Below are positions 43,780 to 53,106 of a DNA stretch of 64,000 nucleotides, one piece after another. Numbering within the stretch: position 1 is the first letter of the stretch; each line of letters starts with the position of its first letter. The notes beneath the pieces were generated by a model. That model had not been told where the DNA came from, ran no database searches, and saw only the letters and a program-made list of their open reading frames with translations. A program made the position numbers and the translations under genes. The DNA lies in assembly GCF_000954115.1 (NCBI RefSeq), contig NZ_CP010797.1, positions 2,232,001 to 2,296,000 of the forward strand. The letters run 5' to 3'. This DNA comes from Rhodococcus sp. B7740 (lineage in GTDB: Bacteria > Actinomycetota > Actinomycetes > Mycobacteriales > Mycobacteriaceae).

Positions 43780-44243
43780 CCACCGCCGACCGAAAGCACG
43801 GCCTGCAGGTCGTCACAGTGCCTACGGGCCTGGAGGTCCGCCCCGACTTGCCCGCGCCCGGTTCATCCCGAGCAACACCAGTGCTGCCGCCGTCGCCGTG
43901 ATGGCGAAGCCCGGTGGTTCCACGGTGCCCCAATTCAGATCGATGGTCGACGCTGTCCGCGCGCGTCATTGTCGTCTCTGCCTGCGAGAGCAAGGTGCAC
44001 AACAGTTCTCGTGCTGCCGACGCTGTCGGGAAGGTTCTCCCGAACGCACACACCGTCGTCCTGACCGGCTGCAGTCACCACATGCTGCCGACGCTGTCGG
44101 CCGGGGAGCTCGGTGCCGTGCTTCTGAGCGCCCGGCACTGACACCTGTTGTCGGACTTATCCAATATTGCGTTCACCGACCGCCGCGCACTGTACGGTGA
44201 CCGCGGGGATGGGTGCGGCTGTAGAAGAATGTCGGGGGGGATC
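43780..44243. other. 464 bp without an intact gene
   Basis: Contains the C-terminal remnant of an alpha/beta hydrolase (43950-44141) and an 18-bp direct repeat TGCTGCCGACGCTGTCGG at 44012-44029 and 44083-44100. The GGGGGG just before 44244 is the ribosome site of the lipase gene. Confidence 0.5.
43950..44141 (+). pseudogene. C-terminal remnant of an alpha/beta hydrolase
   Basis: The frame reads ARVIVVSACESKVHNSSRAADA followed by VLPNAHTVVLTGCSHHMLP. This is the usual last part of an alpha/beta hydrolase (strand, acidic-loop region, catalytic-His region), although the Asp expected after VSA is changed. The earlier two thirds of the gene, including the nucleophile, are absent, so it is a 5'-truncated remnant. 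Confidence 0.55.
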
Positions 44244-45425
44244 ATGACTCTGTTCGGTGTGCTCGATCGCGTATTGACTCGACGACTGCCCCTGGAGCCT
44301 CCGGACGATCCGCATGCCGCGATCCTTCCGACCCCGATCGGCAACGACGCCTTCTTCCTCACCCCTCCCGGCATCGAGGACCTTGCACACGGCGCGGTGA
44401 TTCGGCAGCGCACGACCCGCGGTCTGGTGCCCCGGCCGCGAACCGCCCTGCATCAGTTCATGGTTCGATCGACCGACGCGCGGGGTCTACCCGCCGGCGT
44501 CACCGCCTCGCTGCTGATCCCGAAACGGCCGTGGACCGGGCGCGGACCACGGCCGGTCGTCGCCCACAACGTGGCCATCGATTCCCTCGGAGCCAAGAGC
44601 ACGCCGTCGTACCGGCTCGTGCACGGTGTCGGTGCCGACCTCCCGCCGGTGATGCCGCTCTGGCTCGCCCGCGGATACGCCGTCCTCGTCGCCGATCACC
44701 AAGGCCCGCGGATGTCGTACTCCGAAGGCACGATGGCCGGGCATGCCGTCCTGGACTCGCTACGCGGGATGACGGTCGTCGCCCCGGAACTCGCCGACAG
44801 CCCAGTGGTGGCCTACGGCTACAGCGGCGGCGCGATCGCCACCACGTGGACGGCGCAGCTGCAGCCGAGGTACGCGCCCGACGTGAGGTTGGTCGGTGCC
44901 GTCGCCGGTGGAACGCCCACCGACTTCTCGATGCTCCTGGACACCATGAACGGCACCGTCGCGGCCGGCCTGCTGGGCGCGGCGAGCATGGGTCTCGCGC
45001 GTGAGCACCCCGAGATGGTCGAGCTGTTCGGCCCGAAGGCGCTGCTGTTGGCGTCCTGGGTGAAGGACATGTCCGTCCTCCCCCTGGCCTTGGGCGGGCT
45101 GGTACGCATGCGAATCGAGGACTTGGCGTCCGAACCCGACCCGTTCGACTCCGACATCGCGCGGCGGGTGATCGCCGCGAACCGTCCGGGCGCGGACGCG
45201 CCGTCGGCACCGGTCGCGTTCTTCCACGGTTCCGCGAGCAAGTTGATCGGCGATCGCTTCATCCCCGAGGCCGGCGTGACTGCCCTGATCGAGCAGTGGC
45301 GCAGCAAGGGTGCCAACGTGCACTACGAGCCCGTGGCAGGCGACCACTTCATCGGTGCCATGACTGGGCTACCGTTCGTGTTGCGTTGGACCGCAGAACA
45401 ATTCGCGATCAACGGTTCGGGTTAG
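44244..45425 (+). CDS. lipase, LIP (secretory lipase) family
   Basis: A 393-residue alpha/beta hydrolase of the LIP family: AHNVAIDSLG, LVADHQGPRMSY and the nucleophile elbow AYGYSGGAIATTWTAQLQ, then a C-terminal HFIGAM histidine. The ATG at 44244 has GGGGGG upstream; an in-frame ATG at 44229 is possible. Most family members are exported, but no clear signal peptide is seen here, so it could be cell-bound or cytoplasmic. It ends shortly before the first tRNA-derived repeat. Confidence 0.85.
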   Translation: MTLFGVLDRVLTRRLPLEPPDDPHAAILPTPIGNDAFFLTPPGIEDLAHGAVIRQRTTRGLVPRPRTALHQFMVRSTDARGLPAGVTASLLIPKRPWTGRGPRPVVAHNVAIDSLGAKSTPSYRLVHGVGADLPPVMPLWLARGYAVLVADHQGPRMSYSEGTMAGHAVLDSLRGMTVVAPELADSPVVAYGYSGGAIATTWTAQLQPRYAPDVRLVGAVAGGTPTDFSMLLDTMNGTVAAGLLGAASMGLAREHPEMVELFGPKALLLASWVKDMSVLPLALGGLVRMRIEDLASEPDPFDSDIARRVIAANRPGADAPSAPVAFFHGSASKLIGDRFIPEAGVTALIEQWRSKGANVHYEPVAGDHFIGAMTGLPFVLRWTAEQFAINGSG

Positions 45426-46141
45426 CTCGGCGATGCGACATGGCGCTGCGACTAGGGAAAATATGGTGCCCCCAGTCGGACTCGAACCGACACTGTGCGG
45501 ATTCAAGTCCTTTAAGTGGATTTGCATGAATTTCAAAGGACTCGATATTTGTTTATTTGCAACAGTTTTCGTGCATCGTCGTCCGGACGAGTCCATGCAC
45601 GAACGTACCGACTTGTGACACTATCGTGACACCGAAGTACCGCCGATGCTCCGGCACCGGACAATCATGACCAGCCGCGGACGATTACGTCTTCGGGTGG
45701 ACGGAATGCGCCATGCCGCAGCGACACTCTGTGCTGACTCGTGACAACAAGACTCATTCGTCACGAACCCAAATCGCCCCCGAGTCAGTTTGACCGTGCA
45801 ACTGCGGGCTACACCGCGACAACTTCGCATCAGCGCACTTCGGCGTCGAAAGGGCAAGTGTCGTAGCTGCCCCCGTACGGCCGGGTTTCGCTACCCGGCC
45901 GAGCCGCGGACCGCCTGAAGTTCCTCTGGCGGTTCAGGCAAAACCAAAACGCTCTCTTGCACAGTCGACGCTGTTCTCGGGCCACCGACCTGATGGTCAC
46001 ACTGCCAGGACATGACATCCGTCATGTCCCGACGGTGATGTTGTCACCATTTCCAATGTTTGTGTGCACTGTTGCGCCCCGGTCGTCGAGACGACAGTAG
46101 GGATGCACAGAGCGAACCGAAGCATCGACGAGGAGGGCACC
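45426..46141. other. 716 bp without a protein gene; tRNA-derived repeat and hairpins
   Basis: Filled mainly by direct-repeat copy 1 (45464-45849). After it come two hairpins: a perfect 9-bp stem CGGCCGGGT/ACCCGGCCG (45878-45901) and GCCTGAA/TTCAGGC (45913-45939). Neither has a T run. Confidence 0.6.
45464..45849 (-). repeat. direct repeat copy 1 with tRNA 3' end (att-like)
   Basis: The left 40 bases (45464-45503) are identical to 55158-55197 and, on the minus strand, read as a tRNA 3' part: T-arm GTCGG-TTCGAGT-CCGAC, acceptor strand TGGGGGC, then ACCA. The 5' half of a tRNA is absent. Beyond this part some 345 bp remain clearly similar between the two copies. tRNA 3' ends are the usual attachment sites of integrating elements, so this is probably an old attachment-site junction. 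Confidence 0.75.
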
Positions 46142-46828
46142 ATGAACAGGCCGGAATCGACATCGGACGACAAAAACGAGACGCAGACAGTTCCCGGCCG
46201 CAAGACCACTGAAAAGGTCAATGCCACAGAGATTCTGCTCGACGGCCTCGGCGGAACCAGCGGAATGATCTACACAGCCATTCCGGTCGTGGCCTTCGTC
46301 ACCGCCAACGCTCTGGTGTCCCTTCCGATCGCCGTCGGCTTCGCGATCGCCATCGCGTTGGTGATCACTGTTCTTCGCGTTCGACGAGGCGAGCCGTTCG
46401 CGCAGGCCAGTGGCGGATTGCTGGGTGTCGCCGTCGCAGGCGGTATCGCCGCCTGGACAGGTTCGGCAGGAGGCTACTTCCTCATCGGCATCTGGCTGAG
46501 CCTGGCTGGCGCAGCACTGATGCTGGCCTCGATACTGGCACGACGACCGTTGACCGGACTGCTGTGGAATGCGCTGCACGGCAACGAGTACACGTGGCGG
46601 TCCAATCGCTCGGTCGCCCGCGCCCATTACATCGCGACATCGACATTCGCTGTGTTGTTCGGTGCCCGCTACGTCGTTCAGGACTGGTTGTACGACACCG
46701 ATGCCACCGGGTGGCTCGCGTTTGCTCGGATCGCAATGGGCACCCCATTACTTGCAGCAGCAGTGCTCGTGACCGTCTGGGCCTTCCGTCGCTCCACAGC
46801 GCAGTTGGTTCACTCGAACCTTGCTTAG
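46142..46828 (+). CDS. DUF3159 family membrane protein
   Basis: A 228-residue protein with a hydrophilic N-terminus of about 30 residues and six hydrophobic helices. LLDGLGGTSGMIYTAIPVVAF and the later VVQDWLYD stretch are typical for DUF3159, a family almost limited to actinobacteria and of unknown function. GAGGAGG precedes the ATG at 46142. It is the first gene inside the repeat-bounded segment. Confidence 0.78.
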   Translation: MNRPESTSDDKNETQTVPGRKTTEKVNATEILLDGLGGTSGMIYTAIPVVAFVTANALVSLPIAVGFAIAIALVITVLRVRRGEPFAQASGGLLGVAVAGGIAAWTGSAGGYFLIGIWLSLAGAALMLASILARRPLTGLLWNALHGNEYTWRSNRSVARAHYIATSTFAVLFGARYVVQDWLYDTDATGWLAFARIAMGTPLLAAAVLVTVWAFRRSTAQLVHSNLA

Positions 46829-46914
46829 CCCCTGCAGGACGAGTTGTCCCTTGACTATGCCGTTAGGTCACAGTCGACACTGATTGCGACCTGATCGAAC
46901 CGGAGGAGAGCGAC

Positions 46915-47637
46915 ATGGGCTGGAGCACGCGGCAGATCGCCGATCTCGCCGGCATCACCCTCAAGTCGGTGCGGCACTACCACGATGTCGGACTACTCGA
47001 TGAGCCCGAGCGTGCCTCGAACGGCTACAAACAGTACAGCGTCACGCATCTCGTACGGCTGCTGCAGATAAAACGCCTGTCCGCACTGGGATTTTCGTTG
47101 GCCGACATAGCCGCTCAGGGTGACGGACGCGACCATCCGGAACAGGCACTGCGCACCCTGGATGCAGAACTCGGCGCGACGATCGAGCGCCTGCAGAGAG
47201 CACGCTTGGAGATCGCGATGCTTCTCCACGACTCCCTTCCGACCGATCTGCCGCCCGAACTCGGTCCTGCTGCAGCACATCTGACGACAGCAGACCGGCA
47301 GTTCATCACCTTCGCCAGCACCGTACTGAGCCCCACGGCCCTCGACGCCTACCATGACCTACTGCGGTCCACTCCGCAGCTGCCCACAGATCCAGAGTTC
47401 GACGACCTGCCGGCCGACGCCGACAGCGCCACCACCCGGGATCTTGCCGAACGAATGGCCCCGCACGTTCGCCGGCTGGCTACTCGCTTCCCAGCCCTGT
47501 TCGCCGACACAGAAACCGGCGGCGACAGGCAACGGGTGACTCACGCACTCGCAGTCGCCGTGGAAGACCTGTACAACCCCGCCCAACGCGACGTACTGCG
47601 ACAGGTCGCGGCACTCAACGCTACCGATCCCGAATAG
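46915..47637 (+). CDS. MerR-family regulator
   Basis: A 240-residue regulator: STRQIADLAGITLKSVRHYH begins the winged helix-turn-helix, and QYSVTHLVRLLQIKRLSALGFSLADI completes it. The remainder is a helical effector and dimer domain without metal-binding cysteines. GGAGGAG precedes the ATG. The TAP-type hydrolase gene begins 39 bp downstream, so this regulator may control it and the following peptidase. Confidence 0.9.
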   Translation: MGWSTRQIADLAGITLKSVRHYHDVGLLDEPERASNGYKQYSVTHLVRLLQIKRLSALGFSLADIAAQGDGRDHPEQALRTLDAELGATIERLQRARLEIAMLLHDSLPTDLPPELGPAAAHLTTADRQFITFASTVLSPTALDAYHDLLRSTPQLPTDPEFDDLPADADSATTRDLAERMAPHVRRLATRFPALFADTETGGDRQRVTHALAVAVEDLYNPAQRDVLRQVAALNATDPE

Positions 47638-47676
47638 CACATCAGCACAATACAATTCGACAGGAGTCGACCGACC

Positions 47677-49245
47677 ATGCCCCTATTCGACAACAGGAGA
47701 GCGAAACTCTTCGCTGCAGCGTCAGCGTCGATGCTTCTGCTCGGTGCCTGCAGCCAGTCGCCGCCGGAACCGCACGCCGACTCTGAGCTGTCGGCCGATC
47801 TGCAGCAGTTCTACGACCAGAGCGTGACATTCGAGCCGTGCGAAGGCTACGGCACCACCACGACCGACGAGCAACTGTTTTCCAGTGACCCCGGATTCGA
47901 GTGCGCCCGCGTGGACGTGCCACTCGACTACGACGATCCGGACGGGCGCACGGCGCAGATCGCACTGCTCAAGGCACCCGCCCGCGGCGAGAAAGTGGGC
48001 TCGCTCCTGCTCAACTCCGGTGGACCAGGTGGGCCGGGAATGAGCATGGCGGCATCAGGTGCGACGTCCACCTGGGCGCAGAGCCCTCTCACCGAACGAT
48101 TCGACCTCATTGGATTCGATCCCCGAGGCGTCGGTGCGTCCACACCGGCCATCGACTGCTTCACCGACGAGGAACACGAGGCAGGACAGGCCTACACCAC
48201 TGTCCTCACCGGCTCGAGAACCCTCACCGAGGACAGTGCACGACAGCTGGTGAGCCAATGCTCCGAACGATCCGGCGGCGACGACGTCCTCGAACACATC
48301 GGCACCCGAGATGCTGCCCGCGACATGGACATTCTCCGGGCCGTGCTCGGCGACGACACCCTGAGCTACTTCGGCCAGAGCTACGGAACGCGCCTCGGTG
48401 CGGTCTACGCCGAGATGTTCCCGGAGAACGTGCGCGCGATGGTTCTGGACGGCGGAATCGATCCGGGCCAGGGCACCGCAGAGCGCAGGATCTACCAATA
48501 CGCCAACTTCCAGAAAGCTTTCGACGACATGGCCGCCGCATGCGCAAGCGCACCGGACTGCCCGCTGGGCACCGACCCGAGCAAGGCCGTCGACAACTTT
48601 CAACAGATCGTCAGACCGTTGATCGACAATCCGATCGTCACCGGCGATGGCCGCATCATGGACTTCGACGCCGCCTACGGGGCCGTCATCGCGGGGCTCT
48701 ACGACTCCTCGGCATGGCCGGTCATCACCAAGGGCATCGCCGAACTCCAAGCAGGACAGGCCGATACGCTTCTCAAGATCAACGATATCTTCGGCGGACG
48801 CGACGCCGACGGCACCGTCCCGAACTTCTCCGAGGCGCTCTACGCGATCAACTGCATGGACGAACAGCGCAACACTCCGGAACAAGAACTGGACCTCAAG
48901 CGCCAGATCCAGAAGATAGCACCGTTCACCGACGCAGGCCTCGGACCGGACGGCGCACGAGACCCCTGCCAATTCTGGCCTGCGGAACCGACTCTCGACA
49001 TCCCCTACGCCACCGACATCGACGGACTACCCGACACACTGACCATCTCGATCACCGGAGACCCGTCCACACCGTACGAGGGAGGCGTCAACTTGGCGAA
49101 TACCCTGGGCGGCTCGCTACTGCCCGTCGACGGCGACCAACACACCGTGGCGTTCGGCGCAACGAGCACCTGCGTCAACGACATCGTCGAGAACTACCTC
49201 GTCGATCTCCAATCCCCACCAGCAGAGGCTCGCTGCGCTCTGTAG
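47677..49245 (+). CDS. TAP-type alpha/beta hydrolase lipoprotein (exported peptidase)
   Basis: A 522-residue exported protein with lipobox LLGAC (Cys25). LLNSGGPGGPG forms the oxyanion region, YFGQSYGTRLG holds the catalytic serine, and the C-terminal TAP-like domain ends in the usual DQHTVAFG histidine segment and a final RCAL. Relatives include Streptomyces tripeptidyl aminopeptidase and SlpD/SlpE. It should remove short peptides or esters outside the membrane. The S9 peptidase starts 22 bp downstream. Confidence 0.9.
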   Translation: MPLFDNRRAKLFAAASASMLLLGACSQSPPEPHADSELSADLQQFYDQSVTFEPCEGYGTTTTDEQLFSSDPGFECARVDVPLDYDDPDGRTAQIALLKAPARGEKVGSLLLNSGGPGGPGMSMAASGATSTWAQSPLTERFDLIGFDPRGVGASTPAIDCFTDEEHEAGQAYTTVLTGSRTLTEDSARQLVSQCSERSGGDDVLEHIGTRDAARDMDILRAVLGDDTLSYFGQSYGTRLGAVYAEMFPENVRAMVLDGGIDPGQGTAERRIYQYANFQKAFDDMAAACASAPDCPLGTDPSKAVDNFQQIVRPLIDNPIVTGDGRIMDFDAAYGAVIAGLYDSSAWPVITKGIAELQAGQADTLLKINDIFGGRDADGTVPNFSEALYAINCMDEQRNTPEQELDLKRQIQKIAPFTDAGLGPDGARDPCQFWPAEPTLDIPYATDIDGLPDTLTISITGDPSTPYEGGVNLANTLGGSLLPVDGDQHTVAFGATSTCVNDIVENYLVDLQSPPAEARCAL

Positions 49246-49267
49246 CAGCCGAACGAAAGGACGAATC

Positions 49268-51154
49268 ATGACTGCACCCCCACTGATCGCGGTCGAGGAC
49301 TTCTTCGGCCCACCCGTTCGCTCCGGTGCCACGCTGTCACCGGACGGCACCAGGATGGCGTTTCTCGCGCCGTGGAAGAACCGTCTGAACGTGTGGATCG
49401 AGGACCTCTTGCCCGGAAGCGAACCACGCTGCGTCACAGCCGACGAGACTCGCAGTGTGCACGACTTCCGCTGGACGGACGACCCCCGCTGGCTGCTGTA
49501 TCTGCAGGACACCGGTGGTGACGAGAACAGTCACGTGTTCCGCGTCGACCTGGAGGATTCCGATGCCGCGGCAGTAGATCTGACGCCGTTTCCCGGTTCC
49601 CGCGCAGTGGCCATCGAACCGGTGCGGGGTCGGGCCGGGGTGTATACCGTCCTGATCAATGCGAGAAGCATCGCCGAGTTCGATCTGTACGAAATCAAGA
49701 TCGCCACAGGTGAACTGACGATGATCCGGCAGAGCCCGGGCGTCGGCCGGTATCCGATGCTCGGTGCCGACGGCAAGGTGTTCGTCTTCGCGATGACCGC
49801 CGACGGCACCATCGACATCACCCGGTTGGACGAGTCCGGTGCAGAAGCCACGGTGGCCTCGTTCGATGGCACCGATTACCCGATGGGCATCAGCCCGATG
49901 CAGATCACTGCGGACGGTACCGGCATGTGGCTGGGGTCCAACCGCGGGCGCGACTTGGCCCATCTGATTCGACTCGACCTGGAGACCGGCGAGGAGACCG
50001 TCGTCGACAGTCACCCGACACTCGAACTCGACGGTGCGCGACGAGCCGTCGAGCAGACCTCGCCACCGCTGATCTGCGACAGTGCAACCGGAGAGCTCAT
50101 CGGTGTTCGGTACCTGGGAGAACGCCAGGTGATCCATGCATTGGAACCGGGTTTCGCAGACATCCTGAAGAATCTGGAGCAACTGTTCGACGGTGACATC
50201 GGAGCACTGTCCTCCGACGAGAGCGGACAGAAGTGGATTGTCAGCTTCGTCCACGACCGCGATCCGTTCGTCACCTACTACTACGATCACAACACCGGAT
50301 CGAGTCGCCGACTCTTCCGCCCCTACCCACACCTGGATCCGGGAGACATGGCCCCGATGGCACCGGTGAACGTTCAGGCGCGTGACGGGCTGACTCTGCC
50401 GTCGTATCTGACGCTTCCGGTAGGCGTGGAACCCGAGAGTCTGCCAATGGTTCTGTTGGTGCACGGCGGCCCCTGGTATCGGGATTCGTGGACCTTCGAT
50501 CCCATCGCGCAAATGCTGGCGAACCGTGGATATGCAGTGTTGCAGGTCAACTTTCGCGGGTCCGTCGGATACGGCACAGCGCACACGAACGCCGGGGTCG
50601 GCCAATTCGCGGGCGCGATGCACGACGATCTGATCGATGCAGTGAACTGGGCGGTCGAGGCGGGATACGCCGATCGCGAGCGAGTGGCCATCATGGGTGG
50701 TTCCTACGGCGGCTATGCGGCGCTGGTGGGCGCATCGTTCACCCCCGACACGTTTGCCGCGGCGATCGACTGCGTCGGCATCTCGGACCTGTCGAACTTC
50801 ATGCGCACCCAACCGGCCTTCATCGGCCCGGGAATCATCAACAGCTGGCACCGCTTCGTCGGCGACCCCGCCGACCCCGATCAGCTGGCCGACATGCTCG
50901 CACGATCCCCCATCTCCAAGCTAGACGCGATACGCGCGCCACTTCTGATTGCACAGGGTGCCAACGATCCTCGGGTCGTCAAGGCAGAATCGGACAACGT
51001 CGTCGAGCGCCTGAGGTCACGTGGCGTCGACGTCGACTACCTCGTGTTCGACGACGAGGGCCACGGATTCGTCAACCCGGAGAACAGTATTCGCTACTAC
51101 CGCGCGGTGGAAAAATTTCTCGCCCAACACCTCGGCGGCCGCAGTCAGCAATGA
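49268..51154 (+). CDS. S9 family prolyl-oligopeptidase-like peptidase
   Basis: A 628-residue serine peptidase. The first 380 residues form an irregular beta-propeller (SPDGTRMAFLAPWKNR at the start), the rest the catalytic alpha/beta domain: HGGPWYRDSW, the nucleophile GGSYGGYAALVGA, an Asp in GANDPRV and the His in DEGHGF. No signal peptide is seen, so it is probably cytoplasmic and could finish peptides released by the exported TAP-type hydrolase encoded in the same operon. Confidence 0.92.
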   Translation: MTAPPLIAVEDFFGPPVRSGATLSPDGTRMAFLAPWKNRLNVWIEDLLPGSEPRCVTADETRSVHDFRWTDDPRWLLYLQDTGGDENSHVFRVDLEDSDAAAVDLTPFPGSRAVAIEPVRGRAGVYTVLINARSIAEFDLYEIKIATGELTMIRQSPGVGRYPMLGADGKVFVFAMTADGTIDITRLDESGAEATVASFDGTDYPMGISPMQITADGTGMWLGSNRGRDLAHLIRLDLETGEETVVDSHPTLELDGARRAVEQTSPPLICDSATGELIGVRYLGERQVIHALEPGFADILKNLEQLFDGDIGALSSDESGQKWIVSFVHDRDPFVTYYYDHNTGSSRRLFRPYPHLDPGDMAPMAPVNVQARDGLTLPSYLTLPVGVEPESLPMVLLVHGGPWYRDSWTFDPIAQMLANRGYAVLQVNFRGSVGYGTAHTNAGVGQFAGAMHDDLIDAVNWAVEAGYADRERVAIMGGSYGGYAALVGASFTPDTFAAAIDCVGISDLSNFMRTQPAFIGPGIINSWHRFVGDPADPDQLADMLARSPISKLDAIRAPLLIAQGANDPRVVKAESDNVVERLRSRGVDVDYLVFDDEGHGFVNPENSIRYYRAVEKFLAQHLGGRSQQ

Positions 51155-51197
51155 TGCGGAAGCACAGTGGATGTGGATCGGAAGCTCGTCGTCGAAG

Positions 51198-51839
51198 TCA
51201 GTCCGAGTCGCCCTTCGGTATGGGTGCAGCGGTGTTAAAAAGCATCGAAATGGCGTGGTGCAGAACGTCTTTTTCCGAGCGAAGTCGAGCAGCGTCGGTC
51301 GGGAGGGCTCGTGCTACGGAGAGCCCGTCCAGTATCACGTTGAGATAGGCGGCGCGCTGGGTGTTATCACCCGGCGGCAGGGCACCTTCTTTGTGGAGGA
51401 CGTCCAGCCAGTGTTCTATGTGCCGGAGTCCGGCCGCGCTGAAAGCGAGATACGTGTCGATGGCATCGGCGTTGAGCTCCGCGCTGAGGTAGGTGCCGAA
51501 TGTCCGTCGCCACGTATCTCGGGCTTGCTCACCGGTCCCGGTGGCCGACAACACCTGCTGCATACACGCCAACAGTCGCTCCTCGGCAGGCACAGTGGCG
51601 TCTTCGATGACATTTCTGCTCGCCACCAGTCCGGTGATTCCCGCGGCGACTTCGTCCATCAACGCTCGCTGCGTGGGAAAGAAGTGACGCAGTGATCCGG
51701 TACTGACCCCTGCTCGCGCGGCGACCGCTCGGACGCTGATCCGGGTACCCGGATCCTCGGACACCATCGTCGCGGCTGCGATCAGAATTCGGTCCTTGGT
51801 GCTGGGTTCGCTGTTTCGAGTTTCCACATTGTCCGACAC
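51198..51839 (-). CDS. TetR-family repressor
   Basis: A 213-residue TetR regulator with the helix-turn-helix VRAVAARAGVSTGSLRHFFPTQ. The GTG at 51839 is the chosen start because the protein then begins 20 residues before the first helix; longer versions are possible. An 11-bp inverted repeat lies just upstream, and similar sequence recurs in front of the gene at 52443. The likely targets are therefore its own gene and the second TAP-hydrolase operon. Confidence 0.85.
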   Translation of the reverse strand: MSDNVETRNSEPSTKDRILIAAATMVSEDPGTRISVRAVAARAGVSTGSLRHFFPTQRALMDEVAAGITGLVASRNVIEDATVPAEERLLACMQQVLSATGTGEQARDTWRRTFGTYLSAELNADAIDTYLAFSAAGLRHIEHWLDVLHKEGALPPGDNTQRAAYLNVILDGLSVARALPTDAARLRSEKDVLHHAISMLFNTAAPIPKGDSD

Positions 51840-51853
51840 CTTCCCGACCCTAA

Positions 51854-51893
51854 TACAGCGTGATACCTCAAGCCACCTATCACGCTGTGCTAG
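51854..51893. promoter_or_regulatory. inverted-repeat operator upstream of the TetR gene
   Basis: ACAGCGTGATA (51855-51865) and TATCACGCTGT (51878-51888) form perfect 11-bp arms with 12 bp between. The right arm extends to GCTAG. The same TATCACGCTGT-x-CTAG occurs at 52407-52422. Confidence 0.65.
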
Positions 51894-51962
51894 TGGCGTC
51901 GTTGGAAGAGAACCATACAGCGCTCGCACCTACGCCGCCGAGCTTCTGAGGGAGGAATTACG

Positions 51963-52259
51963 ATGCTTCACAGTCGATCTCACCGGAGCCAGAAGGATCG
52001 GGGCCGCCGGACGGCAATGCTCGAAACCGCCGCAGTGAGGATGGCCGGTTTCCGGGCACTCACCTCGTGCAGCGCACCGTCCCCGGTCGAGCCGCAGCCT
52101 TCGCCTGCACCGACACGTTACGAACAGCAAATGCTCGACTTCTCTTCGTGCGACCCTGCTGCCACAGGCACTGCCGACGCCAGGGTTGAATGCACGACGC
52201 TCGAAGTACCGCTCGGTTACGCGATTGCCGACCACGGCGACTTACGTTGCGCTCTGTAG
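51963..52259 (+). pseudogene. decayed TAP-type hydrolase with internal deletion
   Basis: The 98-residue frame contains the start of a TAP-type protein (LTSCSAPSPVEP, then RYEQQMLDFSSCDP and ARVECTTLEVPLGYA). It then passes directly to DLRCAL, the same final residues as in the intact gene at 47677 (EARCAL). The catalytic core of about 400 residues is missing, and the region before the lipobox is no longer hydrophobic. This is best read as a third paralogue after a large in-frame deletion. Confidence 0.65.
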
Positions 52260-52378
52260 AGCCATGCTCGAGCACACCGTGGGTGTCTCGCCCAGCATCG
52301 CTGCGGCCCAGCGGATCTGGGCACGCGCCTGGTTGCTCCTCCTCAGCATTCGCGTCTGCATTTCCGCGACCATGTTCC

Positions 52379-52422
52379 ATCACAGTGTGCTAGCGTCATC
52401 ATCGACTATCACGCTGTACTAG
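52379..52422 (+). promoter_or_regulatory. two tandem TetR-type sites before the 52443 gene
   Basis: ATCACAGTGTGCTAG (52379-52393) and TATCACGCTGTACTAG (52407-52422) repeat the right arm of the site in front of the TetR gene. They are some 29 bp apart, close to three helical turns, and the second ends 20 bp before the start codon. Confidence 0.55.
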
Positions 52423-52442
52423 AAAGATCGAGGATCGAGCAG

Positions 52443-53084
52443 ATGGGAATCAACCAGTGGCGCTACCGCCGCATTCGCGCCGGATCGGGTGAACCGCTCC
52501 GCCGGTACCGCTGGTGGCAGATGTTCGGCAGATCGCTCCGGTCGATCACGCTCACCGCACCCGACAGCACGACGTCGGTCTACGCAGTCGATGTGCGGCA
52601 CATGGGTGACGCAAAGGACGGTGAGGTGCGCGCTCGCCTCTACGTCGACGGCGCACTGCAGTCGTACGCGAAAATGCCGACCCGCTTCCCCGTCCCCGGA
52701 GGACGCATCGAGGTCGCGGCCACTGGATTCGGGCTCAAGCGCTGCCATTACGTGCGTGAGGACGGCACCGAACAGCAGCTGACTCCCGATCCCGCATCCG
52801 CAGAGGGGCGCCGCGCTCGACTGCACCACCGGCACCCCGGTCCGAGCCGCGTCATCGGCCTCATCTCGATCGTGTTCGTCATCGGCGGCCTCTGCGTGGA
52901 GGTGCCGCAGATCATCGCATCCCTCTCTCTTATTCCCCCCATCGCCGACTCGATCGGAGTGTTCACCTCACCCATCCGACTGCCGCTCCACGTCAACCTG
53001 CTCATCGGATTCGCCGCTGTCATCGGCAGCACTGAGCGAGCTCTACGGATGCGATCGAGCTGGATCGACGAACTCGCGAGCTGA
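52443..53084 (+). CDS. membrane protein of unknown function
   Basis: I do not recognise a family. The 213-residue product has a basic, strand-rich N-terminal domain (GRSLRSITLTAPDSTTSVYAVDVRH ... RIEVAATGFGLKRCHYV) and two or three C-terminal helices (VIGLISIVFVIGGLCVEVP and HVNLLIGFAAVIG). It lies 22 bp before the second TAP-type hydrolase gene and shares its TetR-type sites, so it probably assists that exported enzyme or is co-induced with it. Confidence 0.7.
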   Translation: MGINQWRYRRIRAGSGEPLRRYRWWQMFGRSLRSITLTAPDSTTSVYAVDVRHMGDAKDGEVRARLYVDGALQSYAKMPTRFPVPGGRIEVAATGFGLKRCHYVREDGTEQQLTPDPASAEGRRARLHHRHPGPSRVIGLISIVFVIGGLCVEVPQIIASLSLIPPIADSIGVFTSPIRLPLHVNLLIGFAAVIGSTERALRMRSSWIDELAS

Positions 53085-53106
53085 TCCCAACCGAAGGAAC
53101 ACCACC

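Noticed and set aside
45464..45510. A tRNA gene
   Set aside because: Only the T-arm, acceptor 3' strand and CCA are present; no matching 5' half or D-arm lies to the right, so it cannot fold into a tRNA.
45878..45939. Two hairpins after the first tRNA-derived repeat, as riboswitch or terminator
   Set aside because: No T run, no gene ends just before them, and no known riboswitch pattern is seen.
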